Positions 44,649 to 53,202 of a stretch of 64,000 nt of DNA are shown one piece after another (within the stretch, counting starts at the first letter, position 1; each line of letters begins with the position of its first letter). Position numbers and translations under genes: made by a program. This stretch comes from Paraburkholderia lycopersici. GTDB taxonomy: Bacteria; Pseudomonadota; Gammaproteobacteria; Burkholderiales; Burkholderiaceae. The stretch covers positions 124,001 to 188,000 of the forward strand of contig NZ_FMYQ01000004.1 of the NCBI RefSeq assembly GCF_900096975.1. Direction: 5' to 3'. The notes under the pieces were generated by a model. It ran no database searches. It saw only the letters and a list, made by a program, of their open reading frames with translations, and had not been told where the DNA came from.

Positions 44649-45027
44649 GATGAGTGCGCGCGGCGCAATTGAATGCGGGGCGCGTTTTGAGTGATGATCG
44701 GATTGGCCCGCGGGCGGGCCGGCTCCCATGATCTTAGCCGATATGCGTGGCGGGCAGAATGGCGGATGATTCGCGAGGCGGTTTCTGGCCCGGCGCGGCA
44801 CGCGCTAACGCCAAAACGTTTGGGTGCGATCCTGTGCGACCCGCCAGATAATATGGATATCGAATTAAATCAGGCCGGAGCGCGCATACCGGGGGCTATC
44901 GTGAGCGTGGCTTGACCAGGAGGCCCGGGAAGTTGCGAAAAAAAAGCCCGGACCGTTGCCCGGTCCGGGCTTCTTCGATTCTGCCAGCCGTGCCGCGCAT
45001 CGCGCGGCGGCGGCTTTTGACGGCGGC
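44649..45027 (-). other. Intergenic region with terminator of the binding-protein gene
   Basis: About 380 bp. AAGCCCGGACCG (44944-44955) pairs with CGGTCCGGGCTT (44961-44972); on the minus strand it is followed by eight T (44937-44945), an intrinsic terminator for the amino-acid binding protein. The rest (44649-44930) should contain the promoter of the deacylase gene; no consensus assigned. Confidence 0.75.
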
Positions 45028-45795
45028 TTAGCTGCCGTACACGTCGAAGTCGAAGTACCTGGCTTCGATCTTCTTGTACGTGCCGTCCTTGATCATGTCG
45101 GCGATGGCCTTGTCGATCTTCGTTTTCAGGTCGCCGTCTTCCTTGCGCAGGCCAATGGCCGCCGCGCCCGTCGGGATTTCCTTGCCCGCGAACGCGAAGC
45201 CGGCGCCGCGCGGCGTCTTCAGGAAGCCGAGGTCGGCTTGCACTTCGTCCTGCAGCGCTGCGTCCAGACGGCCCGAGATCAGGTCGGCGTAGACCTGGTC
45301 CTGGTTCTGGTAAGGAACGACGTTCACGCCCTTCGGCGCCCAGTTGTCCTTCGCGTAGGTTTCCTGGATCGTACCCTGCTCGACGCCCACCGACTTGCCC
45401 TTGAGCGAGTCGGCCGTCGGCTGGAAGTTCGTGCCCTTCTTGGCGACGAGGCGCGTCGGCGTGTTGAACAGCTTCGCCGAGAAGGCGATCTGCTCTTCGC
45501 GCTGCGGGGTGATCGTCATCGACGAGAGCACGCCGTCGAACTTCTTGGCCTTCAGGCCGGGAATCATGCCGTCGAAGTCTTGCTCGACCCACACGCACTT
45601 CGCGTTCAGGCGCTTGCAGATCTCGTTGCCAAGGTCGATGTCGAAACCGACCAGCTTGCCATCGGGTGCTTTGGATTCGAACGGCGCGTAGCTGGCGTCG
45701 ACGCCAAAGCGCACGGTGGTCCAGTCCTTCGCGTGGGCGGCGCCGGCCGAGACGGCGAGCAGGGCGACCGACAGGGCGGCAAGCAGTTTCTTCAC
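45028..45795 (-). CDS. Basic amino-acid ABC transporter substrate-binding protein (ArgT/HisJ-like)
   Basis: 255 residues. Signal peptide MKKLLAALSVALLAVSAGAAHA before KDWTTVRFGVDASYAPFESKAPDGKLVGFDIDLG, the family 3 signature; FDGVLSSMTITPQREEQIAFS and DQVYADLISGRLDAALQDEVQA match lysine/arginine/ornithine or histidine binding proteins. Periplasmic. No permease or ATPase genes lie next to it in the window. A minus-strand terminator follows at 44937. Confidence 0.93.
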   Translation of the reverse strand: MKKLLAALSVALLAVSAGAAHAKDWTTVRFGVDASYAPFESKAPDGKLVGFDIDLGNEICKRLNAKCVWVEQDFDGMIPGLKAKKFDGVLSSMTITPQREEQIAFSAKLFNTPTRLVAKKGTNFQPTADSLKGKSVGVEQGTIQETYAKDNWAPKGVNVVPYQNQDQVYADLISGRLDAALQDEVQADLGFLKTPRGAGFAFAGKEIPTGAAAIGLRKEDGDLKTKIDKAIADMIKDGTYKKIEARYFDFDVYGS

Positions 45796-45859
45796 TATGG
45801 GTACTCCTCGAGATGGTTCAGGACGCGCCGCGTGCGGTCGTGCCGCCGTGGCGTATTTT

Positions 45860-45884
45860 CCGGCGCGGCTTGCGCCGGTTTTTT
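45860..45884 (+). terminator. Plus-strand intrinsic terminator with no obvious upstream gene
   Basis: CCGGCGC, loop GGCTT, GCGCCGG followed by six T on the plus strand. The only plus-strand sequence just before it is antisense to the binding-protein gene, so it may end an antisense transcript or be decayed. Confidence 0.6.
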
Positions 45885-46238
45885 CGTTGGACCCGCCAGC
45901 CTGCGGCCAGCGAAGCGCGCCAAGCTTACCAGGTCAAAATTGCTGCGTCGCTAGTGTAATACCGGATGGCGGGAAATGGCGCGAGCAAGCGTACGGTCGT
46001 GCGCTTGCAGCATCTCGCGCAAGGCCTTGTCGGGCAAGGCGTTCGGGCGGATACGGGAAGGCTCGCGCGGGGCTCTTGCGGAGGGCGGTGCGATGCACGG
46101 CCGCAACAGTCGGACGAATGCGGGGCGGCGCAGGCGCGGCCTTCGCAATCGCGTGAAGGGAAGTTGAAATCGAATCGACGGCGCGCCGTTGGTTTGGCCC
46201 CGTGGGGCCGGCCCGGCCGGCACGCCGTTGCCGCCGCC

Positions 46239-46269
46239 GCCGTATCCGCCGCAATGCAGCGGATACGGC
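46239..46269 (-). terminator. Stem-loop after phnM
   Basis: GCCGTATCCGC (46239-46249) pairs with GCGGATACGGC (46259-46269), 12 bp after the phnM stop on the minus strand. No T run follows, so it may be a stabilising 3' hairpin or a weak terminator of the phn operon. Confidence 0.5.
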
Positions 46270-46280
46270 GAGCGCGGCGG

Positions 46281-47414
46281 CTAGACCACGCGCACGCCCG
46301 CGCGCCAGGTAGCGCGCGGCACCGGCAGCGAGTCGAGCATCGTCACGCGCACGAAGTCGGCGCGCAGGCCCGGCTCGATCGCGCCGCGGTCGTGCAGGCC
46401 CGATTTGCGGGCGGGTTCCCACGAGACCGTGGCGAGCGCGCGCGGGAGCGTCCAGTCGGCCCGGGTCACGAGGTCGAACGCCGCCGTCAAGAGGCTCGAC
46501 GGCACGTAGTCGGACGAGAGGATGTCGAGCAAGTCCGCCTGCGCGAGTTCCAGCGCCGAGACGTTGCCCGAGTGCGAGCCGCCGCGCACCACGTTCGGCG
46601 CGCCCATGATCGTCGCGATGCCGCGCTTTTTTGCTTCCTCGGCGGCCACGCGCGTGGTCGGGAATTCGGCCAGCACGATGCCTTCGGCGGCGGCCTGCTC
46701 GACGTGCTCCACGAGCGTGTCGTCATGGCTCGCGAGCGGGATGCCGCGCGCGCGGCAGCGCTGGACGATTTCGAGGCGGTGCGCGTCGGCGTAGCGCTCC
46801 TGTTCGTCGGCCATTTCGGCGAGCATCGTGGCCGTCTGTTCGTCGGTCCACTTGCCGTGGCGTTCCTGGAAACGCCGCCATTGTTCGCGGTCGTGCCACT
46901 GGCGCTGGCCCGGCGTATGGTCCATCACCGAGGCGAGGCGCAGCAGCGGGTGTTCGCTGAGCGTGTCGAAGAGCTCGATCACGTCTTCGGTGGCGATTTC
47001 GCAGCGCAGGTGCAGGAAGTGCTCGGCGCGCAGCAGGTTGCGATCGGAAAAGCGCCGCAGCGCGGCGGCGCTCGCGAGCTGCACGTCGCGGCCGCGCACG
47101 CCTACGGCGAGCCGCGTGCCGATGGCGAGCGCGTCGAACACGGTCGTGATGCCGGCCGCGGCGATCTGCGCGTCATGGATGACGAACGCGGCGTCGGTGT
47201 TCCAGTGCACGCCGGGGCGTGGCGCGAGATGCTTTTCCAGGTTGTCGGTATGCAGCTCGACGAGACCCGGCAGCAGGAAGTCGCCTTCCCAGTCTTCGGC
47301 TTCCGGCGCGGCCGTCGAGCCGCGCGAGAGGTCGTGGATTTTGCCGTCCTGCACGCGCAGCGTGCCGGTGAAAACGTCGTCTCGCGTCACGATGCGAGCG
47401 TTCTTGATCAACAT
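46281..47414 (-). CDS. phnM: Ribose 1-methylphosphonate 5-triphosphate diphosphatase
   Basis: 377 residues (E. coli PhnM 378). Amidohydrolase-type: FLLPGLVELHTDNLEKHLAPRPGV (metal His), GITTVFDAL, ASVMDHTPGQRQW, LASHDDTLVEHVEQA, GAPNVVRGGSHSGNV and SDYVPSSLLTAAF. It removes diphosphate from alkylphosphonate ribose triphosphate before C-P cleavage. Last gene of the minus-strand phn operon, 49 bp after phnL. Confidence 0.96.
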   Translation of the reverse strand: MLIKNARIVTRDDVFTGTLRVQDGKIHDLSRGSTAAPEAEDWEGDFLLPGLVELHTDNLEKHLAPRPGVHWNTDAAFVIHDAQIAAAGITTVFDALAIGTRLAVGVRGRDVQLASAAALRRFSDRNLLRAEHFLHLRCEIATEDVIELFDTLSEHPLLRLASVMDHTPGQRQWHDREQWRRFQERHGKWTDEQTATMLAEMADEQERYADAHRLEIVQRCRARGIPLASHDDTLVEHVEQAAAEGIVLAEFPTTRVAAEEAKKRGIATIMGAPNVVRGGSHSGNVSALELAQADLLDILSSDYVPSSLLTAAFDLVTRADWTLPRALATVSWEPARKSGLHDRGAIEPGLRADFVRVTMLDSLPVPRATWRAGVRVV

Positions 47415-47463
47415 CGTCAGGCTCCGTATCAGATATCGGTGTTCAGGCGCGATGCACGCGCCA

Positions 47464-48255
47464 TTACGCAGCGGCGGTGAGCGGCGCTTGCGCGCGCGGG
47501 GCGGCGAGTTCGAGCACACGTGTGGCGATGCGCTCGCGCGTGTCTTCGTCGTGGAATACGCCGACGATCGCCGCCCCGCGCTCGCGCGCTTCGCCAATCA
47601 GGCTCGCGACGACCTCGCGGTTTTCCGCGTCGAGCGAGGCCGTGGGTTCGTCGAGCAGCAGCACGCGGTGCTGCGCGATCAGGCCGCGCGCGATGTTCAC
47701 CCGCTGTTGCTCGCCGCCCGAGAACGTGGCGGGCGCGAGCGGCCACAAACGGCGCGGCACGTTCAGCCTCGCGAGCAGCGTTTGCGCACGCTCGCGCGCT
47801 TCGTCCTCTTCCACGCCGCGCGAGACGAGCGGCGCGGCCACGATGTCGAGCGCGCAAACCCGTGGAATCACGCGCAAGAACTGGCTTACGTAGCCCACCA
47901 CGTTGCGACGCAGACGCAGAATGTCGTGCGGGGCCGCGCCCGTGATTTCCAGGTGTTCGAGCGCTGTGCCTTCGTCGCGGATCGCGATCGTGCCGCTGCT
48001 CGCGAGATAGTTGCCGTAGAGGCAGCGCAAAAACGTGCTCTTGCCCGCGCCCGAGGGCCCGACCAGCACGATGCATTCGCCGCGTTCCACGTCGAGCGAA
48101 ACGCCCGCGAGCGCTTCGATGCCGATGCCGCCCTGGCCATGCAGCGTGAAGGTCTTGCGCACGTCCTCGGCGCGCAGCATGAGCGCCGGACGCTCGACGA
48201 AGGCGCGCGTGCCTTGCTGGCCGGGCCGCGCCGCCGGTGTTGAAATGAAAGTCAT
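47464..48255 (-). CDS. phnL: C-P lyase ABC-type subunit PhnL
   Basis: 263 residues. ABC ATPase: Walker A GPSGAGKST, Q-loop YVSQFLRVIPRVCALDIVAAPL, signature FSGGEQQRVNIARG, Walker B VLLLDEPTASLD, FHDED. PhnL-type length and order. Start taken at 48255 (MTFIST), where AGGATG gives proper spacing; the ATG at 48264 lies within the overlap with the phnK end. PhnL acts with PhnGHIJK in methylphosphonate ribosylation/C-P lyase maturation; it is not a transporter. Confidence 0.93.
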   Translation of the reverse strand: MTFISTPAARPGQQGTRAFVERPALMLRAEDVRKTFTLHGQGGIGIEALAGVSLDVERGECIVLVGPSGAGKSTFLRCLYGNYLASSGTIAIRDEGTALEHLEITGAAPHDILRLRRNVVGYVSQFLRVIPRVCALDIVAAPLVSRGVEEDEARERAQTLLARLNVPRRLWPLAPATFSGGEQQRVNIARGLIAQHRVLLLDEPTASLDAENREVVASLIGEARERGAAIVGVFHDEDTRERIATRVLELAAPRAQAPLTAAA

Positions 48256-48265
48256 GTCGATCATC

Positions 48266-49036
48266 CTAGACCGGCAGCACGGAAGCCACCAGCGTCTGCG
48301 TATAGGGATGCTGAGGGTCGTCCAGCACCTGGTCGGTCAGGCCCGATTCGACCACCGTGCCGCCTTGCATCACCATCAACCGGTGTGCGAGCAGGCGCGC
48401 GACGCCGATGTCGTGCGTGACGATCAGAACCGAAAGATGCAGCGTGGTCGTGAGCGTGCGCAGCAGGTCGAGCAGACGCGCCTGCACGGAAACGTCGAGA
48501 CCCGCCGTGGGCTCGTCCATGAAGACGAGGCGCGGCCCCGTGACGAGATTGCGCGCGATCTGCAGGCGCTGCTGCATGCCGCCCGAAAACGCCGAAGGCA
48601 ATTCGTCGATGCGCATGGCGTCCAGCTCGACGCGCTGCATCCAGTGCTGCGCCGTGTCGCGGATCTGCCCGTAGTGGCGCGCGCCTACCGCCATCAGCGG
48701 CTCGCCGATGTTGGCGCCCGCCGAGACGCCCGCACGCAGCCCGTCGCGCGGATTCTGCTGCACGAAGCCCCATTCGGCGCGCGCGAGCCGTCGCCGGCGC
48801 GGCTCGGACAGCGTGCGCAGGTCCAGCGTTTCGCCGTTCGCGCCCGTGTAGCGCAGGTCGCCCGAATCGGCTTCGGTGCGCAGGGCGAGCGTGTTGAGCA
48901 GCGTGGTCTTGCCCGAGCCCGATTCGCCGACGATGCACAGCACCTCGCCGGGATACAGGTCGAAGCTCACGTCGCGGCAGCCGTTGCGGCCGCCGTATTG
49001 CTTCGTGAGCGATCGTGCGCTTAGCAGCGGCGTCAT
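48266..49036 (-). CDS. phnK: C-P lyase ABC-type subunit PhnK
   Basis: 256 residues. Walker A GESGSGKTT, NPRDGLRAGVSAGANIGEPLMAVG, signature FSGGMQQRLQIARN, Walker B LVFMDEPTAGLD, THDIGVARLLAHR. PhnK binds the PhnGHIJ core on PhnJ. Start overlaps the phnJ stop (ATGA). Confidence 0.95.
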   Translation of the reverse strand: MTPLLSARSLTKQYGGRNGCRDVSFDLYPGEVLCIVGESGSGKTTLLNTLALRTEADSGDLRYTGANGETLDLRTLSEPRRRRLARAEWGFVQQNPRDGLRAGVSAGANIGEPLMAVGARHYGQIRDTAQHWMQRVELDAMRIDELPSAFSGGMQQRLQIARNLVTGPRLVFMDEPTAGLDVSVQARLLDLLRTLTTTLHLSVLIVTHDIGVARLLAHRLMVMQGGTVVESGLTDQVLDDPQHPYTQTLVASVLPV

Positions 49037-49968
49037 GCTTCTTCTCCGTTCGGGCCGGTTGCGCGCGCATCGGTTTCGTCGTCTTTTGCGCGGCGCTCGC
49101 GGCAATAGTCGCTGTCCGAGCACACGAACATGCGCTTGCCCTCGTCGTCGACGATCATCTCGTCGAGAAAGCTCTCGCGCGATCCGCACAGCGCGCACGC
49201 GTGTTCCCAGCGCTGCACTTCGAACGGATGGTCGTCGAAGTCGAGGCTTTTCACCGGCGTGTACGGCGGGATCGCATAGATGCGGCGTTCCCGGCCCGCG
49301 CCGAAGAGTTGCAGCGCGGCGTTCATGTGCAGCTTGGGGTTGTCGAACTTCGGAATCGGCGAGGGCGACGTGAGATAGCGGCCGTTCACCGTCACCGGGT
49401 AATCGTAGGTCGTGGCGATGCTGCCGTGCTGCACGATGTCCTCGTAGAGCTTCACGCTGATGAGGCCGTAATCGGCGAGCGCATGCAGCTTCTTGCATTC
49501 GGTCACGCGCGGTTCGAGCCGGAACAGCGGTTCCGGCATCGGCACCTGGTAGACGAGGATCTGCTTGTCCGTGAGCGGCGTTTCGGGAATGCGGTGGCGC
49601 GTCTGGATGATCGACGCCTGCGTCGTGCGGCGCGTGGTGGCGACGCCCGTGGTGCGTGCGAAGAAGCGGCGGATGTTCACGGCGTTCGTGGTGTCGTCCG
49701 AGCCCTGGTCGATCACCTTGAGCGTGTCGTTCGCGCCGATGATGGCCGCCGTCACCTGGATGCCGCCCGTGCCCCAGCCATACGGCAACGGCATTTCCCG
49801 CGAGGCGAAGGGCACCTGGTAGCCGGGCACGGCCACGGCCTTGAGGAGCGCGCGGCGCAGCATGCGCTTGGTCTGCTCGTCGAGATAGGCGAAGTTGTAG
49901 CCGCCGGCGGCCTGCGTTTCGTGCGATGCGGCCCGGGCCGCGGCTTGCAAGGTATCGGGCGCGTTCAT
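49033..49968 (-). CDS. phnJ: Carbon-phosphorus lyase core subunit PhnJ (radical SAM)
   Basis: 311 residues. Four Cys: C258, C261, C283 and C289 (CALC...FVCSDSDYC), with spacings 3, 22 and 6, identical to E. coli C241/244/266/272, the Fe4S4 ligands plus the thiyl Cys. YGWGTGGIQVTAAIIG and DQGSDDTTNAVNIRRFF are family motifs. It cleaves the C-P bond through a SAM-derived radical. The N-terminus is about 17 residues longer than E. coli's. Start at 49968; ends within phnK. Confidence 0.97.
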   Translation of the reverse strand: MNAPDTLQAAARAASHETQAAGGYNFAYLDEQTKRMLRRALLKAVAVPGYQVPFASREMPLPYGWGTGGIQVTAAIIGANDTLKVIDQGSDDTTNAVNIRRFFARTTGVATTRRTTQASIIQTRHRIPETPLTDKQILVYQVPMPEPLFRLEPRVTECKKLHALADYGLISVKLYEDIVQHGSIATTYDYPVTVNGRYLTSPSPIPKFDNPKLHMNAALQLFGAGRERRIYAIPPYTPVKSLDFDDHPFEVQRWEHACALCGSRESFLDEMIVDDEGKRMFVCSDSDYCRERRAKDDETDARATGPNGEEA

Positions 49969-51092
49969 GCGGCCTCCTCGTTCTGCGCATCGGCGCCGGC
50001 GTCTTTCCCGTGCCCGGCTCGCAAGCGCCGCACGAGCTCGAGCTCGGCCTGGAAGTCCACATAGTGAGGCAGCTTCAGATGCTGGACGAAGCCCGAGGCT
50101 TCCACGTTGTCGCTGTGCGAGAGCATGAATTCGATGTCCTGGGTGGGCGAGGCGAGCGTCTCCCCCAGTTCCCCGGCGCGCAGCGCGCGATCGACGAGCG
50201 CCATCGCCATCGCCTTGCGCTCGGCGTGGCCGAACGTGAGGCCGTAGCCTTGCGTGAACTTCGGCGGCACGTCTTTGGCGCCGGCGAACTGGTTGATCAT
50301 CTGGCATTCGGTCAACTCGATCTCGCCGATTTCGACGGCTTCGTCCAGTTCGTCAAGCGCCATTTCTACGGATACCGAACCAAACCGGATCTCGCCGGCG
50401 AACGGGTGCGAATGCGCGTAGCCGCGCTGCGTCGCGTAGCCCATCGCGAGCAGAAAGCCTTCGTCGCCGCGCGCGAGATTCTGCAGGCGCACGGTGCGGT
50501 CGGCGGGGAATGCCAGCGGTTCGCGCGAGAGGTCGCCGGGTTCGCGCAGATCGGCCGAGGGCGTTTCCTGTTCGATCAGGCCTTCCTTGTCGAGCAGCGA
50601 GAGCACGCGCGGCATCGGTTCTTCAGGCGGCATATCGGCGCTCGTGCGCGGCGCGCGGGTGGCGTTGCTCGCGTCGTCGCCGCCTTCGGCCAGCAGCGCG
50701 AAATCGAGCAGGCGCTGCGTGTAGTCGTAGGTCGCGCCGAGCACCTGGCCGCCGGGCACGTCCTTGAAGGTGGCGGAAATGCGGCGCTCGACCACCATGT
50801 TTTCGGTTTCGACCGGCTCGGTGTAGCCGAAGCGCGGCAGCGTGGTGCGATAAGCGCGCAGCAGAAAGATCGCTTCGACGAGGTCGCCCGCAGCCTGCTT
50901 GATCGCGAGCGCGGCGAGCTCTTCGTCGTAGACCGAGCCTTCGGCCATCACGCGCGCCACGGCAAGGCGCATCTGTTCGCGGATCTGCGCGACGCTCAAC
51001 TCGGGCACGCGCGTATCGCCGCGGCGCGCTTCGTCGAGCAGACGCCACGACGCTTCGATCGCGCGCTCTCCTCCTTTGACGGCGACGTACAT
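49965..51092 (-). CDS. phnI: C-P lyase core subunit PhnI
   Basis: 375 residues. MYVAVKGGERAIEASWRLLDEARRG at the start, QMRLAVARVMAEGSVYDEELAALAIKQAAGDLVEAIFLLRAYRTTLPR, and LASPTQDIEFMLSHSDNVEASGFVQHLKLPHYVDFQ are characteristic. PhnI carries the purine nucleosidase activity that, with PhnGHL, makes the ribosyl phosphonate triphosphate. The stop overlaps phnJ's ATG (TGATG-type junction) and its ATG overlaps the phnH stop. Confidence 0.96.
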   Translation of the reverse strand: MYVAVKGGERAIEASWRLLDEARRGDTRVPELSVAQIREQMRLAVARVMAEGSVYDEELAALAIKQAAGDLVEAIFLLRAYRTTLPRFGYTEPVETENMVVERRISATFKDVPGGQVLGATYDYTQRLLDFALLAEGGDDASNATRAPRTSADMPPEEPMPRVLSLLDKEGLIEQETPSADLREPGDLSREPLAFPADRTVRLQNLARGDEGFLLAMGYATQRGYAHSHPFAGEIRFGSVSVEMALDELDEAVEIGEIELTECQMINQFAGAKDVPPKFTQGYGLTFGHAERKAMAMALVDRALRAGELGETLASPTQDIEFMLSHSDNVEASGFVQHLKLPHYVDFQAELELVRRLRAGHGKDAGADAQNEEAA

Positions 51093-51742
51093 CAGTGCAT
51101 CTCCACGAGCGTCGTGCGCGGCAGGCCGATCAGACTGTCGCCGCACACGAGATAGAAGTCGATGCCGCACGGAAAGTGCGGCGCGAGGGCGGCGCGTTCG
51201 CGCCAGAAGCGTTCGGGCAGGCCCACGGGCGCGATGCTGCATGTGGATTCGATGCCGGGCCCGCGCAGCGTGAGCGGCGCGCCGCCCGTGAGCGCGTCCA
51301 CGCGCACGAACACGGTGGCCGACAGCTCGGGCGATTCGGGTGTCCCGCTCGCAAAGGCCTCGAGCGGCGGCAGCGCCGCGGCGTCGTGCACGTAGGCGAA
51401 CGCGGCTTCATGCGGTGCCGTTGCAAGCGGCGCGCCCGCGTGAAAGCGCAGCGCGGCAGCGAGCGCCGCGTCGGGTTGAGCGAGCCATACGGGCGTCGCG
51501 TAGTCGGCGAGCGCGAGCAGCGAGGCGAAGGCGGCGAGGCCGGCGCGCGCTGCGGACGAGTCGGTGGCGGGCAGCGACGTGTCGATCACGCCGATCGTGC
51601 CGGGGCGCGCGAGCGCGTCGAGCAGCGTGCGGAACACGGCCTGGGTGTCGTGCACCGGATCGCCGAAGCCGGGGGCGAGCGCCGCGAGCAAATCGGGCGT
51701 CATCGGGCTGCTGTTGCCGTGGGCATTGCGTTCGTCGCTCAT
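51092..51742 (-). CDS. phnH: C-P lyase core subunit PhnH
   Basis: 216 residues. ALAPGFGDPVHDTQAVFRTLLDALARPGTI at the N-terminus and LTLRGPGIESTCSIAPVGLPERFWRERAALAPHFPCGIDFYLVCG near the end are PhnH. PhnH-fold dimer in the PhnGHIJ core. Its start at 51742 overlaps the phnG stop as ATGA; its stop overlaps phnI. Confidence 0.95.
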   Translation of the reverse strand: MSDERNAHGNSSPMTPDLLAALAPGFGDPVHDTQAVFRTLLDALARPGTIGVIDTSLPATDSSAARAGLAAFASLLALADYATPVWLAQPDAALAAALRFHAGAPLATAPHEAAFAYVHDAAALPPLEAFASGTPESPELSATVFVRVDALTGGAPLTLRGPGIESTCSIAPVGLPERFWRERAALAPHFPCGIDFYLVCGDSLIGLPRTTLVEMH

Positions 51743-52251
51743 GCGTCACCTCGAACCATCGTGAAGAATTCGACCCGCGTGCTGGCGGCGTCGGCGCGCC
51801 GCGCGTCGCGGCGCGCCTCGACGCGCGCGGCGAGCGGCTCGATCAGCCGGGCATGCAACTGCGCGTGGCGCGCGGGCAATTGCAGCAGCGCATCGGCGAG
51901 CGCGGCCAGTTCGGCGCGGCGCTTGTCGCGGCCCAGATGGCAGGCCACGCCGACCGGGCCGGGCTGGCCCGCGCCGCCGGCGGCTTCGGCGCGCAGTCGC
52001 AGCGTGGCGCGCGTCACGGTCGCCTCGCCGAGGTTGAAGGCGTCGCCGGTGCCGCCAATGCGTCCGCGGACCATGGCGAGACCGGTCTGCGGCGCGCGCA
52101 GCCAGTCGAACGCGGGCTCGGGCGCGCCGGCGAGCGCCGCGTCCAGTGCCGCTTCGAGTTCGGCGCGCGGCGTGTGCGCGAGAACCGCCATCCACGCGCG
52201 CCGTGTAGCCGGCGCAGCCGCGGGAGCGGATGAGGTGGAGGAAGCGTTCAT
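51739..52251 (-). CDS. phnG: C-P lyase core subunit PhnG
   Basis: 170 residues from the ATG at 52251 (AGGAACTCCG before it). RRAWMAVLAHTPRAELEAALD, GLAMVRGRIGGTGDAFNLGEATVTRATLRL and GVACHLGRDKRRAELAALADALLQ are PhnG motifs. First gene of the operon, downstream of the palindromic operator at 52322. Confidence 0.95.
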   Translation of the reverse strand: MNASSTSSAPAAAPATRRAWMAVLAHTPRAELEAALDAALAGAPEPAFDWLRAPQTGLAMVRGRIGGTGDAFNLGEATVTRATLRLRAEAAGGAGQPGPVGVACHLGRDKRRAELAALADALLQLPARHAQLHARLIEPLAARVEARRDARRADAASTRVEFFTMVRGDA

Positions 52252-52321
52252 CGGAGTTCCTGTGTCGTGAACGGGGAAGAACTGAGCCTGCGAACTGCGC
52301 AATTGAACCATCTATTCATCT

Positions 52322-52337
52322 AAACGTCTAGACGTTT
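52322..52337. promoter_or_regulatory. Palindromic PhnF-type operator AAACGTCTAGACGTTT
   Basis: Perfect 16-bp palindrome in the 195-bp divergent region between phnG and phnF. The centre GTCTAGAC fits the GT-N-TA-N-AC core of HutC/PhnF-type GntR sites. It lies 71 bp from phnG's ATG and 110 bp from phnF's, so one bound repressor could control both sides. Confidence 0.7.
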
Positions 52338-52446
52338 GGTGGTATGGTTGTCCAACGCGGCCGCGACGGAGGTTTTCATATTTCCATCACGCCCTGCGCA
52401 CTACAATGCACAAAACGCTATTGGAACCGAGAGGAATGACAGCACC

Positions 52447-53202
52447 ATGACATCGAACGACGAGGCGCCGTCCAGCCTGCTTGAGCGCGGCGCAGGTGTA
52501 GCGGTGTGGCGGCAGATCGAGCAGATCCTCGCGGCCGAGATCGCCGCCAAGGGCTTCGGCGAAGAAGGCCGCTTGCCGAGCGAGGGAGAACTCGCGCGCC
52601 GCTTCGACGTGAACCGCCACACGGTGCGGCGCGCGATGCTGGGTCTCGCGGCGCTCGGCCTCGTGAGCGTCGAGCAGGGCCGGGGCACGTTCGTGCAGCC
52701 CGGCGCGATCGACTACTCCATCGGCAAGCGCACGCGCTTCACCGAGAACCTGAAGCGCCATCAGCATTCCGCGGTGGGCAAGCTGCTCGCCTCGTCGCGC
52801 GGGAAGGCGGACCCCGCGGTCGCCAAGGCGCTCGGCCTGCGCGCGGGCGCGCTCGTGTACCGGCTCGAAACGCTGCACGAGTCCGAAGGCGTGCCGCTCA
52901 CTTACGCGCGCAGCTGGTATCCGGCGGCGCGCTTCGCCGATCTGCCGGCCGTCATGGCGCGCGTGGACAGCACTTCGAAGGCGCTCGCCGAATACGGCGT
53001 GACCGACTACCTGCGCAAGTGGAGCCGCATCGGCAGCGTGCTGCCCGAGGCCGAGGTGGCGCGGCGCCTGAACATCAACCGTCAGCAGCCGGTGCTATGG
53101 GTGGAGAACGTCGACGTCGATCTCGACGGCGTGCCGATCAAATACGGCGTCACGCACTTCGCAGCCGATCGCGTGCAACTGATGGTGGAGCACGACCTGT
53201 GA
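52447..53202 (+). CDS. phnF: GntR/HutC-family phosphonate regulator
   Basis: 251 residues. wHTH at about 15-85 (RLPSEGELARRFDVNRHTVRRAMLGLAALGLVSVEQGRGTFVQP) and a UTRA effector domain (LETLHESEGVPLTYARSWYPAARF, YGVTDYLRKWSRIGSVLPEAEVARRL). Close to PhnF of proteobacterial C-P lyase loci. Likely represses phnGHIJKLM and its own operon through the palindrome at 52322. Followed directly by the DUF1045 gene (GTG overlaps the stop). Confidence 0.92.
   Translation: MTSNDEAPSSLLERGAGVAVWRQIEQILAAEIAAKGFGEEGRLPSEGELARRFDVNRHTVRRAMLGLAALGLVSVEQGRGTFVQPGAIDYSIGKRTRFTENLKRHQHSAVGKLLASSRGKADPAVAKALGLRAGALVYRLETLHESEGVPLTYARSWYPAARFADLPAVMARVDSTSKALAEYGVTDYLRKWSRIGSVLPEAEVARRLNINRQQPVLWVENVDVDLDGVPIKYGVTHFAADRVQLMVEHDL

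Larger units (their letters stand above)
45796..46280. other. Intergenic region between the binding-protein gene and phnM
   Basis: 485 bp without a convincing gene. It holds a plus-strand terminator-like hairpin (45860-45884) and an 11-bp stem-loop (46239-46269) just after phnM. The remainder shows only Arg/Pro-rich shadow frames. Confidence 0.5.
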
